Assembly (NCBI RefSeq): GCF_022605165.1
Contig: NC_063074.1
Span: 1,453,501-1,517,500 of the forward strand
Length of the DNA stretch: 64,000 nt
Direction: 5' to 3'
From: Purpureocillium takamizusanense
Taxonomy: Eukaryota > Ascomycota > Sordariomycetes > Hypocreales > Ophiocordycipitaceae
Within the stretch, counting starts at the first letter, position 1; each line of letters begins with the position of its first letter. Below, piece by piece: positions 30,948 through 41,900 of this stretch. Made by a program: the position numbers and the translations under genes. The notes beneath the pieces were generated by a model. It was not told the origin of the DNA. It worked only from the letters and a program-made list of their open reading frames with translations, and ran no database searches.

Positions 30948-33900
30948 ATGTTCTCCTCGCTGCTGCGCCGCCCGAGCCACGGCCCCCGTCGCGTCGACCT
31001 GCGCGAGTCGAGCCTGTCACCCTCGTCCCGTCCCGGTGCCCGTCGACGCTACGTCGGACGCACGCATGCCACGGCCGACTTCACCGAGGCCGACGACGAC
31101 GACGACGAAGACTCGAATGAGGAACGTGGCCTTCGCTTCGACCACGGCGCCGACGATGATGCGCAGGACGAGGACGGCGACGGTGATGGCGACGGCGCCG
31201 ACGCAGACGAGGACGGCAGGACGGGCAAGGCGTTGCCCGTCTTGCCACTCTTCTCTGCCACGCATCTTGGTACGGTCCTCCTCGAGACACCCTTGAATAT
31301 GGCTCCTGGCCGAAAGTGCATTTTATCGTGTTGCTGACCCCCTTCGTTGTTGCACGCCAGACTCGCTGCCCATCTACAACATCACGCACGCTATCCGCAT
31401 CATAGTCTCGGCGCGCACCGAGACGACGCTCACCTGGGAGCAGCTGCGCTCGCCCCAGGTCTCGCAGTTCCTCGTCAAGCCCATGCAGCAGCAGATACGC
31501 ACCCAGCACTTCTCCCGCGCGACCCTGTACGCCCTCATGGCCAACTGCCTCCAGTTCACAAAGGAGGGCCAGCGCTACGCCGCCAACGCCGGCATCAGCA
31601 ATACCCGCTCCAAGGTCTGCGAGCTGCTCGCGCTCAAACTGCTCAAGGAATACACCACGAGGGAGCTCATCGATGCCCTGGCCTACGACTTTTATCCCCT
31701 GCAGGGGCTCCCGGGAGCGCAGTCCCCCATCCCCGTCGGCGGCCGCCCCAACTCCAAGTCCAAGCAGGCCATGACGGTGTCGAGGACCTCCACGCTCGAG
31801 GTTGCCATTCGCGCCTCCGCCAAGCACTTCCTCGCACATCCCGTCGTCATCCAGCAGCTCGAGGCCGTGTGGAATGGTGCCATCACCTTTTACTCGGCAG
31901 CGGATAGCCTGCACCGCGAGGCCCCGCCCGGTTCCATCCAAGGCATCAACGGCGATGCTCGCCAGTCCAACGATCGGACCCCGCTGCTTGGATCCCTTCC
32001 ACCTAAGCCGGGACGTTTCCACGTGCCCCCCGGAAGAAGGACCGTGATGCTGTACGACCCCCGCCAGGCCTCCATGCTCAAGCTGTCGCGCCTGCGTGTC
32101 CCCCGGTATAGGTCGTTTCTTTCTACCGTGTCCCTCGCAGTCTTGATCGGACTCTTCCTGGCGGTCCTCTCGCAGAGATCGGTGCAAATCACGGGCCTCG
32201 AGCTCGTCTTCTGGTTCTGGAGTGCCGGGTTCATGCTGGACGAACTCGTTGGGTTCAACGAGCAGGGTTTCGCGCTCTACATTATGAGCTTCTGGAACAT
32301 CTTTGACCTGGGGATCCTGGTTCTGCTCATCGCCTACTACTGCATGCGCGCCTATGGCGTCTTCCTGGTTGACCCGCACCACTGGAACGACATGGCGTAC
32401 GATGTCCTGGCCGCCAACGCCATTCTTCTCCTGCCGCGCATCTTTAGCATCCTGGACCACTACCAATACTTCTCTCAGCTCCTGATTGCGTTCCGTCTCA
32501 TGGCCGTGGACTTGGCTGCCGTGTTTGTGCTGGTTCTCATCATGTGCAGCGGATTCTATGTCTTCTTCACCCTGTCGCAGAGCGCCAACAGCGGCGGCGA
32601 CGTCGCCTACAAGATCTTTCAGATTCTCATGGGCTTCACTCCCGCCGCGTGGGACGTGTACGTTGCTCAGGATCTCTACCTTGACCGCACTGAGGGCAAT
32701 GCTGACCGGACACTAGGTGGCCGCAGTACAACTGGCTTGCTCGCATTCTGATGATGATGTTTCTCATTATTTGTCACTTCTTGGTCGTGTGAGTAGAATG
32801 AACTTGGCCGTCATGCGGCGGAGGCTGATACCTTGGCCTAGGACAATTCTCATCACCGTTTTGACCAACTCTTTCATGACCATAGCGTCAAATGCCACCG
32901 AGGAACACCAGTAAGTTGTCTGTCCCAAGTGCAGCTACAGAGGCACCGCCTAACCGTTGCTGCAGGTTCTTATTTGCAATCAACACCATCTCCATGGTCA
33001 AGAATGATGCGCTGTTTTCGTACATTGCTCCCAGCAACATCTTTGCCTGGCTTCTGATGCCCCTGCGGTACTTTATGCCCTTGAGACACTTTGTCTGGCT
33101 CAACCGCACCATCATAAAGGTCACGCACTTCCCCGTCCTCTTCTTCATCTACTTGTATGAGAGGTTTTGGCTGGCGCCGTCCATGTTCGAGCCCACGGAC
33201 CTGGTCGAGAACCATGGGAGAAGCCGCCCGAGAACGATCTCGTTCCGTGACCCAGTCGAGAGGACGGCCATGTTCAGCCCCAACGTTCGGGTGCGGGAGG
33301 AGTCTGTGGCGGGCTTCCACAAGGACCGGGCCTTGGAAGAAGTCTTTCGGCGTATGCCCGAAGCATCTACTCTACGAACCCAGCGGCGGAACGAGCGACG
33401 CAAGACGCAGACGGCTATTCGCAACTGGATGGACCAGCACGACGACGATGGAATGCCGCTTTCAAACTGGCCGACGGTGGATAGCAGAGCGGTGCCGGAC
33501 TGGCAGAAGCGCCTGAGCGTGGCGTGGGACCGATCGTCGCACCGGCAGGTGTCGGATGTCAGATCAACAGCGAGCGATCCCGCCGACCTGCTCTCGAACC
33601 AAGGGGCGTCGTTTGCGCGCCGCCGGTCCAACTTGGACGTCGTGATACCGGATTACAAGGATCACACGGACGCGGACGGCGACGACGAGCTGGTGACGAA
33701 CGACGAAGACGAGGACGATGCTGTGACCAACGCCGACCGCAGCAACCAATTCGAGAAGCACGGCATCGAGGAAGAAGACTACTTCACGACACCAATGGCG
33801 GCGCGGTCGGCCAAGCTGGCCTCGTCGCACGACTCGTCGGCCAAGGGAGTCCCCAGCCCACGCCAGGGCAACAGGCGTGGGATGCACGGCCGCACGCTGT

Positions 33901-34730
33901 CAACAAATACTATCCTCTACAACCCAGAGGAGATGACCCAAGCCGCCGTGCCGGCCGCCACAAAATCACCGCCAAAGACCGCCCCAGTGAAGAAGCTCGG
34001 GCCGAGCGGCCGAGGCACCGGCGGCGCAGCGTCGCCTGTCCAGGCGAGCCGTCGGACCTCGCCTCGACGAACGGCACAGATCCCCAGCTCGCACCCGCGT
34101 CCAATTCTCGCACCGCCCGGTCTCTCGCAGACTGGCGGCGGCGTGAGCAGGACGGCGATGCTCAGCCTCGACCCGCGCGACCGCCTGCGCGACGCGAGGA
34201 GACTCTCGTCGATCGACCTAAGCGTTCTCTCAGACCAGTTCGCCCCGGAAGACGCCAATGCCGGGATGGCGGGGAGTTTCCAGACACAGATGGCCATGGC
34301 GATGATGAAGGACAACCGACTGCGTGCGGCGGGCGGGGTGGATGTCGCTGACCGTGATAGGATGGGAAGGCTGGTTCTGGCTCGCATGAAGACGCTGGAG
34401 GAGAGCTTCGCCGACGTCATCAAGGAGATGCGAGACCTCAAGAACAGCTCGACGGGCCCGCACACGACGCGCAACTCGTCGGCGGAAGAGGCTCGGGCGA
34501 CGGGCATCGACAGCGGCGACTACGACCGGTCGCGGAGGACCAAGGGCGAGGGGACGCCCAGGAGACCGCACCCGAGCCGGCCGGTCAGCCGACGGAGCAT
34601 GAAGGAAGGCAAAGTCGGCATGGGCGCGCGGCGAGAGGCCCGGACCAAGGGCAAGGAGATTGTCTACGCGACTACGGACGACGAAGGGGAGGTGGACGAC
34701 GGCATGGGAGCCAAGGGGAGCTCCATGTAA
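30948..34730 (+). CDS. YVC1: Vacuolar TRP-type calcium channel Yvc1
   Basis: Releases Ca2+ from the vacuole in response to osmotic or mechanical stress in yeasts and moulds. Five exons, 30948-31269, 31361-32657, 32717-32788, 32842-32910 and 32966-34730, are all phase-consistent and give about 1174 residues. The N-terminal exon encodes an Asp/Glu-rich cytosolic tail. The cytosolic helical domain begins at SLPIYNITHAIRIIVSART. Transmembrane segments are seen around residues 360-600, with the pore loop FQILMGFTPAAW and last helices LMMMFLIICHFLVV and TILITVLTNSFM, the latter split by introns 3 and 4. After AINTISMVKNDALFSYIAP comes a long Ser/Arg-rich cytosolic tail of about 500 residues. Exons 3 and 4 are only 72 and 69 nt but restore conserved membrane sequence, which supports them. 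Confidence 0.92.
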
Positions 34731-37047
34731 TGGGAGGGGGTAATGATGGGGATTGACTGCATTGACAGGCGTTGGGGTCCGCGAAGCATATATATACCTA
34801 CCATCCCTTGAGCGGTTTGTAAGGTTTATTGGGTGGCGATGAGGCGTACGGTGGCGGGAAGAATGATTGCGCATGTCAGGGCACGGCATTGTTCCAGGTT
34901 GGTTGCGGCCAGGATCGGCAAGAGTGAGAAAAGAACAAGAACCGGATTGCATTGCATTGAATGAATTGCGCGTGTCCTTGAAGCCAGGTGCTGTTCTGTA
35001 GAATGACACTAGGACGAGGTTCACAGTACGGAGGAAGTCGAAGTACAGATTGATGATGACTTTGGAGCCTCACAAGAATCCACAACAAGCGGCAGGCAGG
35101 TCGACGGCGGGGTCAGCTGGGAGGCAGTCAGACGGGGTGGAGCTGGGAGTGCATGTGGCGCCTCGCTGCCGAAGTGGAAACCGGGCCGGGGGGGTGGGGG
35201 GAGGGGTGTGGGTTGCGTGGCCGCAGGGCCGGCCCATCGTGGTGACTGTTGGTGGTTGGCATTGGTGTTTGCGAGACGAGGCGTGGTGGGTGTGGTGGCG
35301 CGTGAGCCTCAGCGGAGGGGGGACGATTGATGCTAATGAGGACCGGGGAGGGAGGGAAGATGAGGAGGAGGAGCAGGAAACTCACCGGCCGGGGGGCCCC
35401 CAGGAGCAACGGGCTTCATACATTTTTGTTTTGCGTCTCGGAGCCGTGTCATCAACAACATCATCATCATCATCCTCAACCATGAGGCGGTGCAATCAGG
35501 CGGACGGACAGACGGGCAGGCAACAGCGGCTGATGATGATGATGCTGGATGGATGTAAGGGCTCTTTTTTTCTTCTCTTGGCGATTCGATCTCGTAGCAT
35601 TGAAGGTACCTAGTAGTAGTGGGCACATATTTGTAGGTGCCTTGGGACAAACCAGGCCGGGTACCTGTACCTTCCTCAGGTACTTGGAGTGCTACCTCAG
35701 GTTTGGAGTTCGGATTGGTTCTGCACAGTGTTAGTACAGCGCAAGGTAGATGCACTACATGCAGACACTGGGAACAACGATCTGCTAGTCAATGCACTGC
35801 CGGATTCTGCGCAGCTGCGCCGCTGGCTGGGCGTTGACTCAACTGACATTATTCATTCCCATGGACATGCTCGTGGCTGGTACTGACGTGAACTTGGTGT
35901 CAACCTGTATTGGACCTTCTAGTACCAAAGGAGCAGATGCTCCATCAAACTCCAACGACCTTGGTACTAGCACTGTACCTCAGCACTTTCGTTCGTGCGG
36001 GTGACTCACTTAGTATCATGTACTAAGAGTTGGTGGGCAGTGCAGGAGGTTGCATCCCACAGGCAGGCAAGGCAGGCACGACCGTTTGCTCGGCCTGTCC
36101 GACTTTGACTCTGGGCCACGGCTACTACCAAGGTATCAAGAAGTCGATAAAAACCCATGCATGGATGGCCCCAGGCATTCTCTCCCTCTCTTCTGAAGTT
36201 GTAGGCGACTACTCGTGCCAATAACACACCTACGCAAGGTGTACTTGCGAATCTAAGCCCATCCCGTTGGGGCTCCGGCGTGTCACCAAGGCAATCGAGA
36301 TATAACCAACCTTGAAGCCGTAAAAGCCCCCTTCCTCCGGGCGCGCGACTTGCGTTGCGAGAATGGTGGCCAGCGCCGATACACCTCGCACAGTACAGAA
36401 ATCGAATATGTACTAAGGGTACTTCGTACTAACCTACCTTACCTTGCCTCGCCCTGCCTACCACCCGGGATCTACTGCCTTTTCTCACTTGCCCGGTCCA
36501 TCAGCCGGTGCTGCTGCATGTAAGAAACAGCCTAGACGTGTCACGGGGGCAGGGCATGCAGTGCAGACGGGACGGGGCGGGCAGGCAACTCATCAGCGTT
36601 TACGGGCGGCCATTACTTACCTGAGCCGCCTATACTGTGCTGCACCACCACCACCACCACCACCCATCAGCAACCTCGACTTCCCATCGCCCCGTCATTC
36701 GTGTTTGCCTCTTCATTCATCCCATCATCGATTTCACGGCCGCTCTGCTACTCCCTTCACCGCAGACTCGTAATCGAGCCCATCTCCGCTGCACGGTCGA
36801 CTGCGGGACTGCCCCTCACTTTGTTTCTGCATCCCACGAGGCGCTCATCAGCAAAAACGCACATCAATTGGCTACAAGTTCCAAGGCTTGTTGCCCGTCC
36901 GCCAGCGCCGGGCAGTTACCCACGTGGGCAAACCGCCGCAAAGCTGATCGCGGGCGATAGCAAGCTCGACTGTCGAGGAGACAAATTGCTTTCCATCCGC
37001 ACCCACCCAGCCGTCTGTTCAGCCGTCTGTCGGTTCATCCGCCCGCC
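34731..37047. other. 2.3-kb region without a supported gene
   Basis: Between YVC1 and the BTB gene, both on the plus strand. It holds G-rich sequence (35185-35215), a (CAT)n-type tract (35458-35475) and several copies of a short palindrome-like motif of the GGTACC/TACCTA kind (35605-35700 and 36414-36445). A (CAC)n tract at about 36641-36665 probably lies in the leader of the BTB gene. No domain-bearing frame seen. Confidence 0.45.
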
Positions 37048-39609
37048 ATGGCAACCCAGCATGAACCAGGCCGGCCGGAGCAGGGCCTCACGCCCTGGCC
37101 CATGACCGATCCTTGGGCTGCCAGCTCATTCGACTGGACCGGCAACTTGCAAGACGGCGTGATACTTCAGGGCGCCTCGTTGCCGCGAGTTTCTGTCCTC
37201 GACGTAGATCAGTCCGCCGCCGCGTTCAACAAGTCGACGTTGTGGCCTCAGAGCCCCAAAATCATGCGTGACAAGTCCCAGATCAAGGAGTATAGAAACA
37301 TGGAGCTGCACATTCTGCACAATGCCGAGTTCGAGCTTCAACATGGCGACACCATTGTCTTTGTCGACCTGCCGAGCACCCTCAAGGACTCGTGGAGGAA
37401 AACCGACTGTGATGGGGTGCCCTTTGCCAGCACCCAAAAGTTCCGCGTCCACTCGCAGAGGCTTCTGGCAACCGGGTCCTCCAAATTCGCCGAGTTGCTC
37501 GGCCCGACGTATCAGTTCAGAATACAGCGCCGCCGCAAGATGGTCAACAAGATGCCTCCCGGCGTCAAGTTTCTCATTGACCTCACGCCCCCCTCAGAAG
37601 GCGACGAGCTCGTCTTCCAGATGACGGAGCTCTCGCTCACCCCCGGCATCATGAGCTGGTGGAGCTCCAATAAGCTGTACGACACGGACCCGAGCCTCGT
37701 CAGCGGTCATGACGATGTTTGCTCGTGCCGGCATTTGAGCCGGGCCCCCGACGTCGACAGCGACGACGAGTTCTTTGGGGATCTCAAGCCCGCCATCACT
37801 GCCGGCAATGTTTCAGCACCCGAAACATACGATGAAACAATCCATGGCGGTAGGAAGCCTGGAATCTATCAGATAATGCCGGATACCCTGTTCAACCTGA
37901 AGCTCTTGGGAGAGACGGACCGCTACAAGACACCAGCGTTTCGGCAGATACCCGACTACTGCCCCATCCGCCATCGCAACGCCATAATCCGTCTGCTCTT
38001 CATCATCGAAGATCGGGATGTGCTCATTGATTCGGCCAGCCGGGTCTGGACTCTCCTGGGTCTTGCCAAGATGTTTGACTGCGTCGCCGTCATACGCGAT
38101 CGTATCGTGCAGTGGTTCATGCACGGAAACAACATCAAATTTATCGAAGTGCTTCCCGAAGAGGCTCTCCGCATCGGCTTCGCTCTCGAAAACATGCAGA
38201 TTACCCAAAATGCGTTCCGAATCCTTGTCAACGAACTCGCCCTCCAGGACGCGGCAAGTGACGAGGCCAAGCGGGCGTCGCCCCGCACCACGATATTCGG
38301 CCGGAGGACTGGAGACTGCACAGACGAACATTCCAACCTCATACAGCATGCCGCGCGAACATTGGTGGATAGAATTTCGACGCTCAAGGACCAGCTCCAG
38401 AGCCCCGACTTGTTCAACGTCTGGCACATTGCGGAGTGGGAGAAACTTCGGAGGCTCGAGGTTCTTCTGGCCAAAGGGGACACCCCTTCTTGTCCCATGG
38501 CCCTGGCGTTGCTGCGGGTGCTGATGGATGCCCTCCCCACTGCCGTGAACGAAATAGTACGACGAATTCTGTCGCAACCCATCACAGAAAAGCGCTACAC
38601 GTTCCGGAGTATGGACGTGGACCGGGCAACCTACATGCTGCCACAGGACTACGAAAGCCTTGAATCGATAGTCTTGCGCATGAACGACACGCAAAAATTG
38701 CTTTGTCCGTTTTTCTACAACGAGCTCGGCGAGACATGCAGCTGGCATCTATACCTGGGGGCTCATGCGAAGAAGACGGGGATTCCATACCAGTCCCTGG
38801 TCAAGGAGCTGGACATCATTCTCGGAAACGTGACCCGCGAACAGCCTGCCATTATGCGCACTGCCGAATGCGCCGAGTTTGTGCGCCCATACGACACTTC
38901 TAGCAGAAGCACAGTCTATCATTTTCTTCCCGTGCTTGATCTGGATCGTTTGGACTGGCAGGTCAAGGACGCCCTGCAGCCCATCACCGTGTCGTGGATA
39001 CGCCACGACGTCGACCCACCTCTGAATCTCACTCGCCACATGCTTCTGACCATGTCGATGAACGAGTTGAAGTTTCTTCCGTTGTGGGCGGGCGGGTTCG
39101 ATGACGGCACGGGCGGAGTGTTCGAGAGCTATGTTCCCCCAACCGACATGGGGCCCAACGGCCCCGGGCCTGCATACCACACGGGATGCACGTTGCCGTC
39201 CGCCCCGGCGAGCATATCGGAGTCCATGATTGAGGAGATGTCGGCCATGAGGTTCAAAGGGAGCACCATAGCGGGATCGGTCGACGTGCACGATAGCATC
39301 TCGACCGTGTACAAGCCCGACGAGGTCATTGCCGACGAGGTCACCCTCGCATCCGAGTCGTTTACGATGGCCGGCTCGGAGTACCAGGAGGCGCAGTTTG
39401 CGGTGCCAGCGGCGCACCAGGGCGTGGGGCAGGCGCTCGAGATGATGGTCGACTCCGACTCGGGCACGGATGCGCACGATGCCTCCACGGCAGACGGCGA
39501 GTCGACCGCCAGTAGCGGCGCGTGGGGCAGGCGCGACGACACTGTCGGGCCGTATAGCGAAGACAGTGACGGTGACAGCGACAGCGAGGGCAGTCTGGTG
39601 ATGGTTTGA
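37048..39609 (+). CDS. BTB/POZ-like domain protein of unknown function
   Basis: Single-exon 853-residue protein. The stretch TQKFRVHSQRLLATGSSKFAELL (about residues 130-152) matches the core of a BTB/POZ fold as found in many Pezizomycotina proteins, and IIRLLFIIEDRDVL through LGLAKMFDCVAVI (about 312-350) looks like its continuation after a long insertion. A helical middle follows, and the C-terminus is acidic (SEDSDGDSDSEGS). BTB domains mediate dimerisation or Cullin-3 binding, but no partner domain (Kelch, MATH, zinc finger) is visible, so the role is unknown. No signal peptide or membrane segment. The start at 37048 is the first ATG of the frame after a stop-rich leader; a Met at residue 19 is also possible. 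Confidence 0.8.
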   Translation: MATQHEPGRPEQGLTPWPMTDPWAASSFDWTGNLQDGVILQGASLPRVSVLDVDQSAAAFNKSTLWPQSPKIMRDKSQIKEYRNMELHILHNAEFELQHGDTIVFVDLPSTLKDSWRKTDCDGVPFASTQKFRVHSQRLLATGSSKFAELLGPTYQFRIQRRRKMVNKMPPGVKFLIDLTPPSEGDELVFQMTELSLTPGIMSWWSSNKLYDTDPSLVSGHDDVCSCRHLSRAPDVDSDDEFFGDLKPAITAGNVSAPETYDETIHGGRKPGIYQIMPDTLFNLKLLGETDRYKTPAFRQIPDYCPIRHRNAIIRLLFIIEDRDVLIDSASRVWTLLGLAKMFDCVAVIRDRIVQWFMHGNNIKFIEVLPEEALRIGFALENMQITQNAFRILVNELALQDAASDEAKRASPRTTIFGRRTGDCTDEHSNLIQHAARTLVDRISTLKDQLQSPDLFNVWHIAEWEKLRRLEVLLAKGDTPSCPMALALLRVLMDALPTAVNEIVRRILSQPITEKRYTFRSMDVDRATYMLPQDYESLESIVLRMNDTQKLLCPFFYNELGETCSWHLYLGAHAKKTGIPYQSLVKELDIILGNVTREQPAIMRTAECAEFVRPYDTSSRSTVYHFLPVLDLDRLDWQVKDALQPITVSWIRHDVDPPLNLTRHMLLTMSMNELKFLPLWAGGFDDGTGGVFESYVPPTDMGPNGPGPAYHTGCTLPSAPASISESMIEEMSAMRFKGSTIAGSVDVHDSISTVYKPDEVIADEVTLASESFTMAGSEYQEAQFAVPAAHQGVGQALEMMVDSDSGTDAHDASTADGESTASSGAWGRRDDTVGPYSEDSDGDSDSEGSLVMV

Positions 39610-40064
39610 GCAGCATCCACGTGCTTCTAGTACATGAAAGTGGAGAACGAACGAGTTACGAAGAAGATGACTTTGGGAACGGGTCGCTAAAAGCAAAAGT
39701 TTGAAAGGATGCTGCCTTCAGGGTACGACGAGACGAGGAATACGGCTGGATATCAACGAGACTACGACGACATGTCATGACGAGAGAGAGAGGGGGGGGG
39801 GGGTGGGGGGGGGTTCATGTATTTGGCCCTGAGGTTTAAAGATAGGGTATCTATTGTGCAAGACACTGTTTTGTGTGTTGTGTTGATGAACCGGTGTGTT
39901 CCCCTCTGCCTGTGAGCGTCGCTTTGCGGTTCCCGCTTGGAAGTGCCTTTGCCCCGTGCCAAAATGCCAAAGAAGAATGAACGCCGTGGAAAATGCCAAC
40001 CACCCAAGCAAGTAGATGAAGCAAGCAAGCAAACAGACAAGCAAGCAGAGAAATGCAGAAAAGG
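39610..40064. other. convergent intergenic, BTB gene / TAP42
   Basis: About 455 bp between convergent stop codons. A (GA)n tract runs into two long G-runs at about 39792-39813, which is G-quadruplex-prone. No gene seen. Confidence 0.5.
39782..39813. repeat. (GA)n plus G-run tract
   Basis: GAGAGAGAGA followed by about 12 G, a single T and about 9 G. It lies in the shared 3' region of two convergent genes. Confidence 0.8.
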
Positions 40065-41315
40065 CTACCCCATGTTGAGCGTGTTGCCCGACCCGCGGGG
40101 GTTCTCGTCCTTGAAGTCGTCCCACTCGCGCGCCTTGTACGTCTCCCGGTCGGCGGCGTCCACGTCGTCCTCGTCGACCTGGGGCCTGGCGGGGTCGGTG
40201 CCGCCCTCGAGGATGCCGCCGCGCCGGCGCTCCTCCTCGAGGTACTCGTCGATGCTCATGGTCGGGAGGTTGTGGCCCGGGCGGAACACGCCGCGGGCCA
40301 GGTCCGCGCGCGAGCCGACGAGCGTGAACGGCTGGAGGGGCGTGCCGCGCTGCGAGAGGAGAGGGCCGCCGCGTCCCGGTCTCGTGGCCCCGGGCCCGCT
40401 GCGGTGGAGCGGCTGGTCGAGGCGCCATGTCGTGGCGTCGTCGTCGTCGTTTGCGCGGGGGCGTTGGTTTCCTGATTGACGCTCGGCACCGTTGTTGTTG
40501 TAGTTGTTGTAGTTGTCGGGTGCTGACTGCGCCTGAGCGAGCAGCGGCACCTCGCGGTTCATCGAGTCGAGCGCCTGGAAGGTCTGGTGCACCGCGTGCG
40601 CCACGGTCGCGAGGTGCAGCTCGCGCGCCACCTCCTCGTCCACGTCGCCGTCATCATCTTCGTCATCAACGCCGCCGGTGTCCTCATCATCGTTGTGGCG
40701 CCGCCGGCTCTTTCTGGCCCGGAGGTACGCGAGCCTTTCGCGCAGCGCCTTTTCCGCGCGGAAGCCCGCAATCTTGCCCTCGCGCCGGGCGGCCGCGTCC
40801 CGCCCCGGCGGCACCACGGCGAAGCCCTCTGCGTCGTCGCGGTACCGCTCCAGCATCTCGACGTAGGGCCCCGACACGAGGCCGTACGCGTCGGCCAGGT
40901 CGACGAAACGTTCGTACGCGGCGCGCGCGCGGCGCAGGACCTCGAGCCGCCTGCGCGTCGACTCGGACGGCGACGACGATGGCGCGCCACTGCTGCCGCT
41001 GCCGCTAGCAGACGGCACGGGATGGACAAACGTGGGCGTCCGCTGCAGCACCTCGGCCAGGTAAAAGCTCGCGAGCAGGTACGGCAGCGACGCCGTGGCC
41101 AGGTCCTCGAGCGACTCGTTGGGCGAGAAGACGGCCAGCGCCGAAGACAGGTCGAGCGCGCGGGCGTACTGCGCGGCGGCGGCGTCGACGGCGTCGGCGT
41201 AGCGCGGCGAGGTAGCCGCGTCGGGGGAGGCCTCGAGGGCGCGGCGCTTCTCCTCTGCGTCCTCGAAGACGGCGCGGAGCGAGCGCGGCGGCTCGTCGTT
41301 GGAGGACGAGGCCAT
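40065..41315 (-). CDS. TAP42: Tap42/alpha4-family PP2A-associated regulator
   Basis: Tap42 binds catalytic subunits of type 2A phosphatases and carries TORC1 signals. Single exon, 416 residues. The N-terminal helical repeat region shows the family pattern (SLRAVFEDAEEKRRALE, then NESLEDLATASLPYLLASFYLAEV and RAAYERFVDLADAYGLVSG). The Arg/Lys block REGKIAGFRAEKALRERLAYL is highly typical, and the C-terminus carries QPFTLVGSRADLARGVFRPG, MSIDEYLEEERRRGGIL and AREWDDFKDENPRGSGNTLNMG, the conserved Tap42 tail. Acidic and Asn-rich low-complexity loops break the middle. Its promoter is the 585-bp gap behind TOP2, which lies upstream on the same strand, and contains a (TG)n tract at about 41319-41341. 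Confidence 0.93.
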   Translation of the reverse strand: MASSSNDEPPRSLRAVFEDAEEKRRALEASPDAATSPRYADAVDAAAAQYARALDLSSALAVFSPNESLEDLATASLPYLLASFYLAEVLQRTPTFVHPVPSASGSGSSGAPSSSPSESTRRRLEVLRRARAAYERFVDLADAYGLVSGPYVEMLERYRDDAEGFAVVPPGRDAAARREGKIAGFRAEKALRERLAYLRARKSRRRHNDDEDTGGVDDEDDDGDVDEEVARELHLATVAHAVHQTFQALDSMNREVPLLAQAQSAPDNYNNYNNNGAERQSGNQRPRANDDDDATTWRLDQPLHRSGPGATRPGRGGPLLSQRGTPLQPFTLVGSRADLARGVFRPGHNLPTMSIDEYLEEERRRGGILEGGTDPARPQVDEDDVDAADRETYKAREWDDFKDENPRGSGNTLNMG

Positions 41316-41900
41316 CGTTGTGTGTGTGTGGCTGTGTGTGTATCGTCGGGAAGAAAGACGTCACTGATTTTCTGCTGCTACTCCAGCTGCTGATGCTGCC
41401 CCTCTGAGATGTGGTCGTCGTTGCCTCGCGAGAGAGGTTGTGCAAGGTAAGATGGCAGTTGTTTGTTTGGTTGGAGCTCAGCAGCCGTCCGTTGTTGTAG
41501 TCAGTCAAGCTTGGTGCTGCACCTCCCGCGCTACCCCTCCATCATTCCTTATCGATAGACGACGACGCCGCCACCATCGCCGCCACCATCACCGCCACTA
41601 CGTACAGATAGATGCCACCACAAGCACAACCACACTCACTTCACGTTTTCATGTTCCCCACGTATTAAGCCATCATTGCACGTCGGCGCTCACCACATCG
41701 CAAGCTATTCGGCAGTGCGTCAAGGTGTATCAAATTGAGATAGACTGGGCGAATCCATTCCTTCCCTGCTGCCAACGCCCGCAAACCAACGAGCTCGCCC
41801 CTTCGGCTCGCAGCGACAACAACTCGTCACCATAAAGAAAAAGCAAAGCTACTGAAATCCGGCACTCCTCGAGCCCCTCAGGCACCGTGCGCCAAAATAT
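41316..41900. other. intergenic, TOP2 3' end to TAP42 promoter
   Basis: About 585 bp holding a (TG)n tract beside the TAP42 ATG and (CAC/CCG)-type repeats around 41565-41600. No gene seen. Confidence 0.5.

Noticed and set aside
31081..32466. 461-codon minus-strand frame opposite YVC1
   Set aside because: Antisense shadow; it spans the YVC1 intron 1 and exon 2 and has no domain.
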